From the NCBI GenBank assembly GCA_015178975.1, contig WHVD01000038.1:186001-250000 (forward strand): a DNA stretch of 64,000 nt. Reading direction: 5' to 3'. The position numbers and the translations under genes were made by a program. A model generated the notes under the pieces. The model had not been told where the DNA came from and made no database searches. It saw only the letters and a program-made list of their open reading frames with translations. This document shows, one piece after another, positions 1 through 10,532 of the stretch. The stretch's first letter is position 1, and each line of letters starts with the position of its first letter. This DNA is from Hysterangium stoloniferum (lineage: Eukaryota; Basidiomycota; Agaricomycetes; Hysterangiales; Hysterangiaceae).

Positions 1-536
1 GATCCGGTTGGCCTGATTATTTGCCTGGTAAATTTTTGTGAGTGCTTTCCATGCCTCAGGTCCAGTAGTACAATCCTGAAATATACAATTGTTGACTTGT
101 TTTGATCGTAAGCCCAATTGCTGTGTAACCATCCTCTGAATGCTTTTCCCATTCCAAATACTCCTTGCTACTCTCATCTTTAGGTGGCTTTGTTACACTA
201 CTCACAACACTCCAAGATCTAGAATGCCGCAGAACCATTGACAGTGAAAATTTCCATTTTTGGTAATTATCACCTAAGAGTTTCAGGATGCTTGCAAGTA
301 GTGTTGATATTAGACATAAGATAATGAGATAGTATTAATGCAACTTTTTAAAGCAACAAGGTGGGGTCCATAACCTGTTAGATATTGATGGAATAACAAA
401 AATGGACAAAGTTTTGTACATATGACTAAGCTACTGTAAAGTACTCTTTTAGCTGAGTGTATTTTATGAAAGTGTATAGTTAGTAAATCATGAGTTTCCT
501 CAATGACTTACAATATTAATATAACTAAAACCAACA
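1..536 (-). mobile_element. Ty1/copia element (copia-4), 5' part only: LTR, PBS and gag start
   Basis: The minus strand reads LTR, primer site, then gag running off the left edge. The 161-bp LTR (376-536) has TGTTGGTTTT...TATCTAACA ends. It is followed directly by GGTTATGGACCC (364-375), one base off the GGTTATGGGCCC site of the other copia elements here. Gag-like residues follow (about 300 to 1), including EYLEWEKHSEDGYTAIGL and, in a shifted frame, GPEAWKALTKIYQANNQ, a typical copia Gag pattern. The frame is broken at least once. The 3' half lies outside the window, so a target duplication cannot be checked. Confidence 0.8.
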
Positions 537-540
537 ATTT

Positions 541-1115
541 GCTCCCCTGTCCCATTTGCTCCCCCATTACTGTCTCCCTTTAAATATCTTACTTGCCACC
601 CAGACTCCTTTAGTATTGTTTAATACTTCACATTTAGTCTCCCCACCTTGTCATTGACTCCTTATGATCCATTTCACCTTTTGCTTCCTTGATTGGCCCT
701 CCAATCATCTGTCTCATTGTAGTATAAATCTTCTTCATGTATGTTACAGTTCTTTAGTTTGAGAATTGACTTAGATTGCCCCCTGTTAGTTTTCAGTGAC
801 TTTCCTCCCTTCTCAATACTCTCAAAGACGTTTTCAGCAAGCCATGAACCCTTACCTTATGACTCTTAGTATTTCTGGTCCCCTAGCCAATTGAGCTAAG
901 TGTTGAACTTTGTCTCTATCATACTATCTGCTCTGTTTGAAATACTGGAGCACCCTAACAGTTTGTACAAGGGCACAACATACGAGTTAAAGCCAAGCTC
1001 CACTATGTTTATAGAGTTGGACCTCTGGAATAGTATGATCTCTATTGTTGGCCCTCCAATTATGTAGCTCATTTCCAATCATTGGACCCCTTTCCCCTTT
1101 TAGCTTAGATCTTAA
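541..1115 (+). repeat. LTR family A fragment
   Basis: This stretch matches the right part of the complete family-A LTR at 8876-9637, in the same order and direction: the TATAAAT-like box near 723, the block near 900-1050 with GTACAAGGGCACAACA, and the terminus TTAGATCTTAACA ending at 1115. The left third of the LTR is missing. It directly abuts the LTR of copia-4. No coding content is seen. Confidence 0.75.
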
Positions 1116-1482
1116 CATGCTCTACATGTATCTTTTATTTGCCAGACGTAAGATAGATAATCAACGAGCTCTCCTTCTCTGCTTCCTCCTGTGCTTTCGT
1201 GTCCTCAAGTTCCCGCTTCTGCTTGATGAGCTCAACATCAGTCAGATGCCTGCCCTTTCCTCCTGGAAACAAGATTGTACGGTCTGACTTCTTTCCCTTC
1301 TCCTTTTCATGCAAAGTATGATTCATTCTCTCCATTCCTATGTTCTGGATGACAAGTTGAGCATTCTGCCCTTCCATAATCATTTCCTGTGCCTCGAAAG
1401 AGGCAAGAGGGGCCCAAGACGCAGGAAGACTGATTGCCAGTGTGGCAGGATGCTGTGTACTGTCACGCTCTGTTGGCATCAA
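1116..1482 (-). pseudogene. possible DNA-transposase C-terminal relic (pogo/CENP-B-like), uncertain
   Basis: A 115-codon minus frame (1482-1135) contains FPGGKGRHLTDVELIKQKRE followed by an acidic/lysine-rich tail. This resembles the charged C-terminal end of pogo/CENP-B-type transposases of fungi. No DDE core, terminal repeats or start can be seen, so this is at most a fragment. It could also be unrelated low-complexity coding-like sequence. Confidence 0.3.
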
Positions 1483-2267
1483 TCATCTTCTGATTTTTTC
1501 CTCCCTCAGTTTTTGCCTGATTCCCTTCATTTCTTCACTAGATTCTGCTATATATATGTACACATTCAGGCCAATTTTTAACAAAACGAGTTGTATGCAG
1601 GAATGTGTCCGATTAAGGGAGATAAAAAGGATGAACTTTTCAAATTTCGCTTTTTTGCTATATATGACACTCCCATGCTTCACCCACTCTCCCGAAAATT
1701 ATGAGAATTATTTTCAAGATTGATATCATGTCTATATGTGTGACTACAAAGTGATTAAGTGTTTGGATGAGGATTGAAGGAGTAAAGGCCAGGTGTGAAA
1801 AGGACCAGGGGTGTGAAAAGGACTGCCAAATCACTGTAGTTATTTCCTAGTAAAATATGTGATATATAATTGGAAATTTTTTGTCCTGTGGCTTTCTTAG
1901 TTGGGGTGAAATCACCTATATATTCTGGGTATGTTGAATCAAGTAGAAATCTGTTCAGATTGACTCAGATTGACAGATCCATTCCAAAGTAATATATATA
2001 TATTTAGAGGTGCCAATGATATACATATGCATGGAATGGACTATCTAAAGGTATATATTTTTTAAAAGTATTAGTGTTTCAAACTACTAATTTTTTTTAT
2101 TGTCTACTTGTGCCTGGAAAGATTCTTTAATTTGTAATGTACGAGAGAGTTTAAAACTTTCAAAAAGTTTTAAAAACCAAATTATGTTTGAATCATATCT
2201 CAGATGTTTAAATGACCTTTAGAGTATATTAGAATTTGGTATACTTAATAGTTTTCAGATATTCTCC
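1483..2267. other. AT-rich unassigned sequence
   Basis: No open frame with family signals, no terminal repeats and no match to the repeat families seen elsewhere in the window. Several short ORFs overlap on both strands and look like chance. Confidence 0.5.
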
Positions 2268-2735
2268 CAAGTCAAAGTTCACAACTGGACAACCTGTTGG
2301 GACCTGTGCATGCCAAACCTGTCTATGTCCGACTCTGTTCCATGCACCAGTCACTGGACTCTGCCCAGACAACCCATCAGCTCTCTAACTGAGCTCCACT
2401 CCTATTATGGTCAAATAACCTGTCATGTTTTGGACTCCACCCCTGTTCCGTTCCATCCCTAATACCTAGTTTGGTGTTTATTCATCCCAATTTATGTTTA
2501 CTTGTTTAGGCTTTTATTATTACCAGATTTAGTATTGCATACATTCCACAGTCTATATAGTCTAGCTGATGTTTGTACATACAACCAGTCAGAAAATCAA
2601 CTAAGTTTCCCCAGTAATCCTAGCACCTATTCTACTCTATCTCCACCTCTCATCTTAAGCACAACACTCTCAATCTTGTCGGAGCCCGCAGGCTTTCTGA
2701 CCAACCCCCTGACCTACATATATATATATATGATG
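2268..2735 (+). repeat. LTR family B fragment
   Basis: The segment matches, in order, the family-B LTRs at 13469-14487 and 22677-23379 (the latter in reverse): a CCTGTC...GTCACTGGACTC block, TTTGGTGTTTATTCATCC, then the TATATAGTCTAGC promoter-like box. It lacks both termini. It ends in a TA repeat just before copia-1. Confidence 0.65.
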
Positions 2736-2758
2736 ATGTAAATGATGATGTAATGTTC

Positions 2759-3128
2759 TATAACAAGTATAATATCTCAGTCGACGCGCAGCGTGTATCG
2801 ACTATGTCGTACGAAGTACCTATAACAAGTATAATATCTATCACGGAAATAATAATGAGTTAACACTGTTGGCAGTAGGATAGAGACGGGGGTAATGTAC
2901 CTCAGTCGACGCGCAGCGTGTATCGACTGAGGTATAAGGTAATAACGTCGATGGTTCTTATACGAAGTTTAAGGGTGGAAATTGAGGGGTGAACAATATC
3001 GGAGAAATGTAACGAGTGATCGAGAAATGGCTGCGAGAGACAATCAGTGCCTTGTAGCCCTGTGGTATATTGTAATGGTCTTTGTTGCTCTTGTGATCGT
3101 GAGCATGCGATAGCCCCTTACTACAACA
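2759..3128 (-). repeat. copia-1 3' LTR
   Basis: Direct repeat of 7985-8354 with 3 CpG transitions. It contains an 11-bp perfect stem (2899-2933) reading ACCTCAGTCGA...TCGACTGAGGT, and two copies of CCTATAACAAGTATAATATC-type sequence. The pol stop codon TAG (3123-3121) lies in the first bases of this LTR. Confidence 0.95.
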
Positions 3129-5247
3129 CTCCCCCTGGCTGAGCAGGCTCGCACAAACGAAGTAAGACACATTGTCTCTCGTGTGCCAACCGGGCGAGTG
3201 GCTTGGTAAATACATCGGCGAGATTATCGGCAGATGCGACGTGGCGCACTTCGATGTTGCCATCCTTAACTTTATCGTGGATATAGTGGTAACGAATATC
3301 GATGTGCTTCACCTTTGCATTGTGCTTGAAATTCTTCATGAGGGATATGGCACCGGCATTATCATTCCAAAGGAGTGCTGGTCGAGGTTGTGGGTATCCT
3401 ACCTCTTCCATCGCTGAATACATCCACAGTATTTGTTTCATTCCCCTTGTTAATGCCATGTATTCAGCTTCTGTAGTCGAGAGGGCGACTGTGGGTTGAT
3501 ACTGTGTTCCCCATGCCGTCGGTCCACCCGCCTGGATAAAAACATGTCCAGAGCATGAACGGCGGGTGTCTAAGTCCCCCCCATAGTCTGCATCCACGTA
3601 TCCCACTGGTTTGAGAGATTTAAAGTCCCCCCCATAAGTAATCCTGTAGTTGAGTGTCCCCTTGATATAACGTAAAACATGGGTTAACGCGTTCCAATGT
3701 GCTTGTCCCAGATTTGATGAGAATTTCAAGAGTGTTGAAACTGCATGAGACAAATCCGGCCGAGTTGCGATTTGGGCGTACATGATAGACCCAAGCAATT
3801 CGCGGTAGGGTTTATCAGCCATAAAAATACGGTCCTCCTTTGTGGTCGGCACCATGTCGTGTGAAAGGGTGATGCCTGGCGTCAGAGGAGTGCTTCTAGG
3901 ATTGCAATCCGACATCCCGAACCTGTGAAGGATGCGTTCGAGATACGCACGTTGTGATATGTGTATTGTCCCAGCTGTTCTATCTCTGTTGATCCTGATT
4001 CCAAGGACCAAATTAGCATCACCCAAATCCTTTGTTTTGTACGTCCATCCCAACTCTTCCTTTGCCCGATCTGCTTCCTCTTTTGATGAGGATATGCCTG
4101 TTGTATCGTCTGTGTAGGTACTCGTTATCGTGATGTTCCCATCAGCGTGTCTTGACCGAACAGCCGGATCTGCTCTAGACCTATAATACCCTAGCTCCCC
4201 CATTTCCTTGTCCAATGCTTCAGCCCAGTTGTAAGCTCCGTCCATAGTTCCGTATAGTGTCTTGTTAAGTCGCCCTATTTTCCCATTAACTGCTGCCCCA
4301 TCTGGTAATTCAATATAAGTAATCGCTTGTGGGTGTGAGTTCAGGTAAGCCGCCACGTAGTCGATCTGCCATGCCTCCATGTCCAATGCTGCCGCGATGG
4401 CGAGGTTCATACGTAGTGACTCATACCTTACCACAGAGGCATATGTTTCAAAGAAATCAACTCCAGGGATCTGCGTAAAACCCTTTGCGACCAGACGTGC
4501 CTTTCGTGCGACAAGATTGCCATCCCCGTTATATTTATTGGCAAAGGTCCAGCGGGTTTTGATTAGTCGAGCATCAGCTGGGGGATCTATAACATCCCAA
4601 ACATTGCGTTCTTTCATTACGGCCAGCTCCTTTGCGATTGGATCAGCCCAGATATCAGGGCGCGTCATAGCCTCGGTGTAGGAGGTAGGTAGCCAGTAGT
4701 TTTGTGGGTCTGGTAACTCATCCATGGGGGTATTAGTATGGAAGGCAGTGACTATGTTAGCACCTGCCAGTAAGTCCTCATCAGTTGCCCAAACAGCTCC
4801 CTCCTTTCTTGCATCCTCAGTCATTTGCTCCGACGCCTGTGAGTCTAACACTGCTTGAGTGGCCGTGCGTACACGCGTAGACCGACGTGGTAAGACAGCA
4901 TCTGAAGATGTGGATGGGACGGTCGTGGTCGTATCCCCATTGGGATTCCATTTGTCGTCTTCATTTGTCGAATAAGTGGATGTTTTATGACCTAAGCCTT
5001 CCTCAAAGATAACGTCCCTAGAACGGAGAATTTGTCGTGTAGTAGGATCATAGAGTCGATAGGCGTCTCGTCCAAAGTATCCGATAAGTACGCACTTTGT
5101 GGACTGCGGCTCTAGTTTGCTCAGGCCGCTACCTGCATTAATGGGTATCTTTGCGTACACGCTACATCCAATTGGATGAAGGTGGGAGACATTCAGCTTA
5201 CTTTTATGCCACGATTCGAAAGGCGTGCTTGATGGATTTCGGGTTGT
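3121..5247 (-). pseudogene. copia-1 pol, reverse transcriptase and RNase H part
   Basis: The minus frame is open from the inverted insertion (5247) to the TAG in the 3' LTR. It begins with the end of the integrase region (TPFESWHKSK, then VYAKIPINAG). It continues with the RT domain (QIDYVAAYLNS, the active-site box YTDD where copia elements usually have YVDD, KDLGDANLVLGI). RNase H follows (GYVDADYGGD, ALSTTEAEYMAL, KVKHIDIRYHYIHD). The frame itself is clean but has no start of its own. It was once continuous with the gag-integrase frame upstream, and the 478-bp inverted gag piece separates the two. This is knockout by insertion, not by point decay. Confidence 0.9.
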
Positions 5248-5732
5248 ATTCCGAATTCCGTACTATCCTATTAGGGTCAATGCCTGGGGATTGGTCTGTA
5301 TACGTCAGCACTCTTTATGAACAAAAGACATTGGCGGACGTTATTGCCAGGCTTAAAATGCATGATGCAACAATAGCACGCCATAGGAAAACAGCCACAC
5401 AGACCAGCCAGGTTTTAGTCACAACCCAGCAAAAGGCCACACGAAGCTCGCTTACCTGCTCGAATCCAGTGTGCCGAAGAACTGGACACACTATCGACAG
5501 GTGTTTTAAGCCTGGAGGAGGAATGGAGGGTCAGTTCCCAGACTGGTGGAGAAAAAAGGGAAACACTACAAGTCAAACCACAAAGGTAGAGCAGCAAACA
5601 CCCACTGCGAACATAGCCGTCGTACCCACGGGACCAGTAACAAATACATCTGGGAACAATTTCTACGCCCTTATGACCGGAACAGATGAACCTATCCAGA
5701 CCCGTATTCTCACATATGCCGATTCTGTTGTA
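5243..5732 (+). repeat. inverted 478-bp copy of copia-1 gag inserted in copia-1 pol
   Basis: Positions 5248-5725 are the reverse complement of 6828-7305, equal in length, with 5 differences that are all CpG transitions. The copy covers the end of Gag, the CX2C...H zinc knuckle region and the first residues of the protease, so a plus-strand frame appears here. The six bases GTTGTA stand on both sides (5243-5248 and 5727-5732), which looks like a target duplication. Removing the insert and one GTTGTA restores the minus reading frame between the residues LVTTT and RNPSS. Confidence 0.9.
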
Positions 5733-7780
5733 GTAACGAGGTTATGCAGATAGATTACTGTTGATGCTAATTCGCACCACATAGAGGAAGGTAGTGCTGT
5801 CTCGTGGAGCATAATGTGCACACGCTCGATAATTGTGCGGTGTGCTCGCTCGACCACCCCGTTTGACGGTGAGGAATATGCAGTTGTGGTTTCGTGAATT
5901 ATGCCATGTGCCGCTAAATAATCCTTCCACAGTGTGTTGCAAAATTCCGTGCCTTCATCTGTGCGTATGCATCGAACCTTATGCACTGTTTGCCATTCTA
6001 ATAGGGCGATATGCTGTTTCAGTGCCTGTATGGTTGTTTCTGCTTGTTTATCAGCTAAGAAATATCCCTCGATATAACCAGAACAACCATCGACGGTTGT
6101 CATCATATATGACTTTCCCCCGACTGATCTAGTACGTGACGGTCCCCATAAGTCAATGTAAATTTGTTCACCGATTTCTGATTCACGATTGTCGTTTGTA
6201 TGAAAGGGGCACCGAGTATGTTTCCCCATAATACAGTCCTCGCACATGCCGGGTGATGACGTGTGGGTTGTGATATCCAGCCCATTCACAACCGTATTTT
6301 GCTGCATCTGTTTGATCGTATGAATGTTGATGTGACCGAGACGGCGATGCCAGGTATCTATATCAACTGGTTTTACGTGAGAACGAGTCGCACAAACAAC
6401 TACGTCATCTCGGATTGCAATTGCTTGTTGTGATTCCACAGAGATCAGGTCATTGCTGGTATAAGCTGCCATATCCATGGGATAGATATCCACCTCGTAC
6501 ATGGTCCCTATTCCCTTGCCGCGCATGAAGGGCTTGTTGTCCTTGTCGATGAAGGTCACTCCACCTCCCCCGAAAATCGAATGGCAACCGGCTTTATCAA
6601 GGTGACCTATGGACAGCAGGTTGTGTGATAAGTCGGGGGTGTGTAAAGTGTTCGCCAGACTAATATGAATTGTTCTGCCCTCGAAGATTACCTTTTTATC
6701 GACGGTTCCCACTCCATGGATTCTGAAAGTGCCGTCTGCTACTGCGGTTATCCCTCGCCTGCTGCCATCAAAGGACCTATAGGATGTGAAATCAGCGATG
6801 TTCACGAAACAGTGGTCACTGGCTGCTGAATCGGCATATGTGAGAATACGGGTCTGGATAGGTTCATCTGTTCCGGTCATAAGGGCGTAGAAATTGTTCC
6901 CAGATGTATTTGTTACTGGTCCCGTGGGTACGACGGCTATGTTCGCAGTGGGTGTTTGCTGCTCTACCTTTGTGGTTTGACTTGTAGTGTTTCCCTTTTT
7001 TCTCCACCAGTCCGGGAACTGACCCTCCATTCCTCCTCCAGGCTTAAAACACCTGTCGATAGTGTGTCCAGTTCTTCGGCACACTGGATTTGAGCAGGTA
7101 AGCGAGCTTCGTGCGGCCTTTTGCTGGGTTGTGACTAAAACCTGGCTGGTCTGTGTGGCTGTTTTCCTATGGTGTGCTATTGTTGCATCATGCATTTTAA
7201 GCCTGGCAATAACGTCCGCCGATGTCTTTTGTTCATAAAGAGTGCTGACGTATACAGACCAATCCCCAGGCATTGACCCTAATAGGATAGTACGGAATTC
7301 GGAATCGTCGATCCTGCTTCCCTGCCCGATTGCTCTCTCCCATGCCTCCCGAATCGCGGCAAAATGAGATGTTATGTCGGCACCATCTATGTGTCTAATA
7401 GATCGCAGCGTGTTTTCAGCATTAAGGCGACCAATGTCAGAAACAGCATCGTATGTTGTGGTGAGTGCGGCCCAAGCTTCTGCTGCGGTTTGTGATGATT
7501 TTATTCCAAAGCCAAGAGGGTTTGTGACGTTGAGAGAGATCATACTTTTCGCGTAGGCATCACGTTGTGCCCATTCGTCTGTGGTGGGTGTCATAGACCC
7601 CCAATAATTTGTCGCGGTCTGCGTGGTCGAAGCTTGGGGTTTTGTAATATCTCCGCGAAGATAACCATGCACTCCACGGGCATTTGCTGCGGATAAAATC
7701 GTCTCTTTCCATGAGTACCATCGGCTTCCATCAAAACGGTCATCAGATGGGAGCTGGAAAAGTGCCGGTTGTGTAGACAT
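5733..7780 (-). pseudogene. copia-1 gag, protease and integrase part
   Basis: The frame starts at ATG 7780. In order: Gag with SRWYSWKETILSAANARG, a zinc knuckle CSNPVCRRTGHTIDRCF, a protease segment with YADSAASDH (the usual DSGAS has Ala instead of Gly), the integrase HHCC finger (HRRLGHIN...CEDC) and the DDE core (IDLWGPSRTRSVGGK, RTDEGTEF, YSSPSNGVVERAHRT). The frame is intact until it hits the inverted gag insertion after LVTTT; the last residues are out of context. Normal copia polyproteins run about 1,350-1,450 residues, so this is the N-terminal half. Transcription is expected from the right-hand LTR. Confidence 0.9.
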
Positions 7781-7972
7781 ATTCAGGGTTCAGGTGCAAC
7801 TAGTATAATTTCGAGTCAGAGTTTCAGTGCGACACAGCAATTTGATATAACTGTATATGTCGGCTTTCGGTTCAGGATTTTGGTTCAGCATTTCAGTGCG
7901 ACACAGCGGTTCAATATAACTGTATATGTCGGCTTTCGATTTGGTTTCGATTTGGTTCAGCAACGTGGGTCG

Positions 7973-7984
7973 GGGCCCATAACC
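7973..7984 (-). other. copia-1 primer binding site (half-tRNA type)
   Basis: GGTTATGGGCCC directly follows the 5' LTR on the minus strand. Drosophila copia has the same kind of site, complementary to the anticodon arm of initiator tRNA-Met rather than its 3' end. The same site recurs in copia-2 and copia-3 here. Confidence 0.85.
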
Positions 7985-8354
7985 TATAACAAGTATAATA
8001 TCTCAGTCGACGCGCAGCGTGTATCGACTATGTCGTACGAAGTACCTATAACAAGTATAATATCTATCACGGAAATAATAATGAGTTAACACTGTTGGCA
8101 GTAGGATAGAGATGGGGGTAACGTACCTCAGTCGACGCGCAGCGTGTATCGACTGAGGTATAAGGTAATAACATCGATGGTTCTTATACGAAGTTTAAGG
8201 GTGGAAATTGAGGGGTGAACAATATCGGAGAAATGTAACGAGTGATCGAGAAATGGCTGCGAGAGACAATCAGTGCCTTGTAGCCCTGTGGTATATTGTA
8301 ATGGTCTTTGTTGCTCTTGTGATCGTGAGCATGCGATAGCCCCTTACTACAACA
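7985..8354 (-). repeat. copia-1 5' LTR
   Basis: Same length and organisation as the 3' LTR. The hairpin is at 8125-8159, and the inner end TTGTTATA touches the PBS. Confidence 0.95.
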
Positions 8355-8359
8355 TGTTC

Positions 8360-8870
8360 CTGTGTATCATGAGGTCACTGTGCATGTGTCACACTACTTT
8401 TCATGTTTGTGACAAGTTGTTGCATTTTGTGACTGTCAACTGTCATCTGTTGTGATGGATGTCACCTGTTGTGATGAATGTCACAAATATTCCTGTGCAT
8501 TGTGTAATAAGTGCTAGCTGGCTGGTTTGAAAATATATAGTTAAAAAAGAATAAAAAGGTAGAAATTTCATAGTTCCTTCAATTCTGAAGATAAAAATAC
8601 AAAATAAATTGCATATTTTTGAGATAAATCAAAGGAATATTGTACAATTTTATAATCATGATATAAGTACATTTAAGTACATTTAAAGAGCCTTAATTAG
8701 TGATTTCATTTTGGGGAGATTGAGAAAAATAGAAAAAACATTAAAAATACATGACAGAAGCACAACATCATGAAGTCAAGTGGAAGGCTGCTGAATGGAA
8801 AAGGAGGGAGGAGGAGGAATGGAGAGTGGCATTGGCAGCAAAGATGAAGGTGACAAGTGAGGTGAAGGGG
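8360..8870. other. AT-rich unassigned sequence
   Basis: The first 130 bases contain several scattered GTGACA/TGTCAC words like the start of the gypsy LTRs of this window, but no boundary can be drawn. The rest has no recognisable gene or repeat. Confidence 0.45.
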
Positions 8871-8875
8871 AAGAC

Positions 8876-9637
8876 TGTTAGGATCCCCATCATTTTGGAC
8901 CCCCATGAGCTGTTTTTAGCCTTGTAACTCTCTATCATCCCACTATCAGTACCCCTGTTCATGGTAGCACCACCTGTGGTGCCCCTGATACTTGTTTCAT
9001 TGTATTGTAGCACTTTAGCTTTCCATCCCATCTCCATTACTGTACAGTGTGTCCACTCCCCCATCACCATTCCATGTATATATCCCATTTACCACCTCAC
9101 ATCTTTTTAATATACTTTGCTATATTGTATTTAGTCTCACTTACATCCCCATTTCCTTCCCCTACTTCCTTTTGACCTGTCATCACTCTCACTTCTCTGA
9201 TTGGCTCTCCAATCATCCATCTCCCTATAGTATAAAATTCTTTCATGTATGTTACAGTTTCTTCAGTTCAAAAATCAACTTAGATTACTCCCCTTTAGTT
9301 CTCAAGTCCTATTATTCCTATCTAATACTCTCAAAGGTGTCTTTGGCAAGCTGTGACCCCTTACCTCATGGCTCTTAATAATTCAGGCCTTCAGTCAATT
9401 GAGCTAAGTGTTGATCTTTGTCTCCTATTGTACTATCTGCTCTGTTTGAAATACCAGAGCACCCTAGCAGTTCGTACAAGGGTGCAACACATACATTGAA
9501 GCCAAGCTCCACTATATTTATAGAGTTGGACCTCCCAACTAGTATTATCTCTATTGTTGGCCCCCTGATTAACTTGTTTCTTATCATCAGTCCCCCAACT
9601 AGAGCCTCCCTTCTCCCTTTTAGCTTAGATCTTAATA
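8876..9637. repeat. solo LTR, family A (complete, 762 bp)
   Basis: The element runs TGTTAGGATCCCC...TTAGATCTTAATA and is flanked by the same five bases AAGAC (8871-8875 and 9638-9642). This is the reference copy for family A. It holds a TATAAAATTC box (about 9228) and the motif shared with families B and C around 9475-9510. No internal coding region accompanies it, as expected after LTR-LTR recombination. Confidence 0.9.
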
Positions 9638-9642
9638 AAGAC

Positions 9643-10102
9643 AAAAGGAAAGAGTAAGGCAGTGGTGGGGCCATCAAAGGTACACAGTATTATATTTTCC
9701 TTTTTCTTTCTTTTTATTGTTACTGATAATACCAGCAGGGCAAGAGAAAATGTGTGGATGATGAGGATAATGATAATGATGATGAAGAGGATGAGATAGA
9801 AGAGGTTGGGGGCCCCAGAAAGTATGTTGATAACTTGTCTTTTTTAACTGTATTCCTAACTAAAACTTGTCTCTAGGAAAACCCCAATTTCAGGTGGCCC
9901 ATTGTGTGTGGGGTGCACAGCAGTGGGGATCTGCTGCATGCCCATGTATGTAGGTCTTAACAGGGGCCTAACAACATCTTTGGAGTCAGTGGTGGAGCCC
10001 CTACAGAAGATTGTGGGGAGCCTGAAAGGGATTTTGGGTGCACTGGAGATAGTAGGGTATCACTGTCATACTAGTCAGGAGGTCTGACTCTATAAAACAA
10101 GT
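9643..10102 (+). other. unassigned segment with an acidic exon-like stretch
   Basis: Positions 9738-9820 can be read as lysine/aspartate-rich residues (KCVDDEDNDNDDEEDEIEE). A plausible GTATGT...CTAG intron follows, then CVGCTAVGICC-type cysteine residues. This could be the relic of a transposon-borne or gene-borne exon. There is no start, no family match and no frame beyond about 10087. Confidence 0.3.
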
Positions 10103-10415
10103 GGAGCTCAGCTTCAACTTATGTGTTTCACCGTTGCACAGACTGTTCAGTGCTCTGGTATTTCAAACAGATCAGATAATACAGAAGAGACTAAAGACAA
10201 CACTTAGCTCAATCAACTAGAGGACAGAAGTACTAAGAGTTGTGTGGGTAAGAGTCATGGCTTGCCAATGACATTTTCAGGAGTATTAAGAGAAGAGTAG
10301 AGAGGATTTAAACAAGAGGAGGGTAATCTAAGTCAATATTCAAACTGGAGAACTATAGCATACATGAGGTGGTTTTTATACAAAAGTATGTATGACAGAT
10401 GATCAAAAGGCTGAT
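10103..10415 (-). repeat. LTR family A fragment
   Basis: Reverse-oriented match to the middle of the family-A LTR: the GACTCTATAAA block, the Leu-Gly-Phe shadow block, and the CATGGCTTGCC segment. It is cut at its right end by the next family-A LTR. Confidence 0.7.
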
Positions 10416-10532
10416 TGTTAAGATCTAAGCTAAAAGGGGAGAGGAGGGCTCTAAGTCAGGGGGTCTGATGATTGGAAATGAGCTAATTGGGGGGCTGACA
10501 ATAGAGATTGTACTAGTTAGGAGGTCTGACTC

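Larger units (their letters stand above)
2759..8354 (-). mobile_element. copia-1: young Ty1/copia retrotransposon, full length but pol interrupted
   Basis: Two 370-bp LTRs (2759-3128 and 7985-8354) bound the element, with the duplicated target TGTTC outside (2754-2758 and 8355-8359). The LTRs differ at only 3 positions, all C/T or G/A changes at CpG. On the minus strand the LTR runs TGTTGTAG...TTGTTATA, so it ends in TA rather than CA. The PBS GGTTATGGGCCC follows at once (7973-7984), and a purine tract CCAGGGGGAG lies just upstream of the 3' LTR. One gag-pol frame runs from 7780. It is broken inside the integrase/RT linker by an inverted piece of its own gag, so this copy probably cannot make a full polyprotein. 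Confidence 0.95.

Noticed and set aside
896..1078. Repeated frame with residues GPTIEIILFQRSNSINIVELGFN here and near 9500
   Set aside because: The frame lies in the family-A LTR and is broken in most copies; similarity comes from the LTR, not from a protein.
5151..5753. Plus-strand 200-residue frame inside copia-1
   Set aside because: It is the inverted gag piece plus a few flanking codons, not an independent gene.
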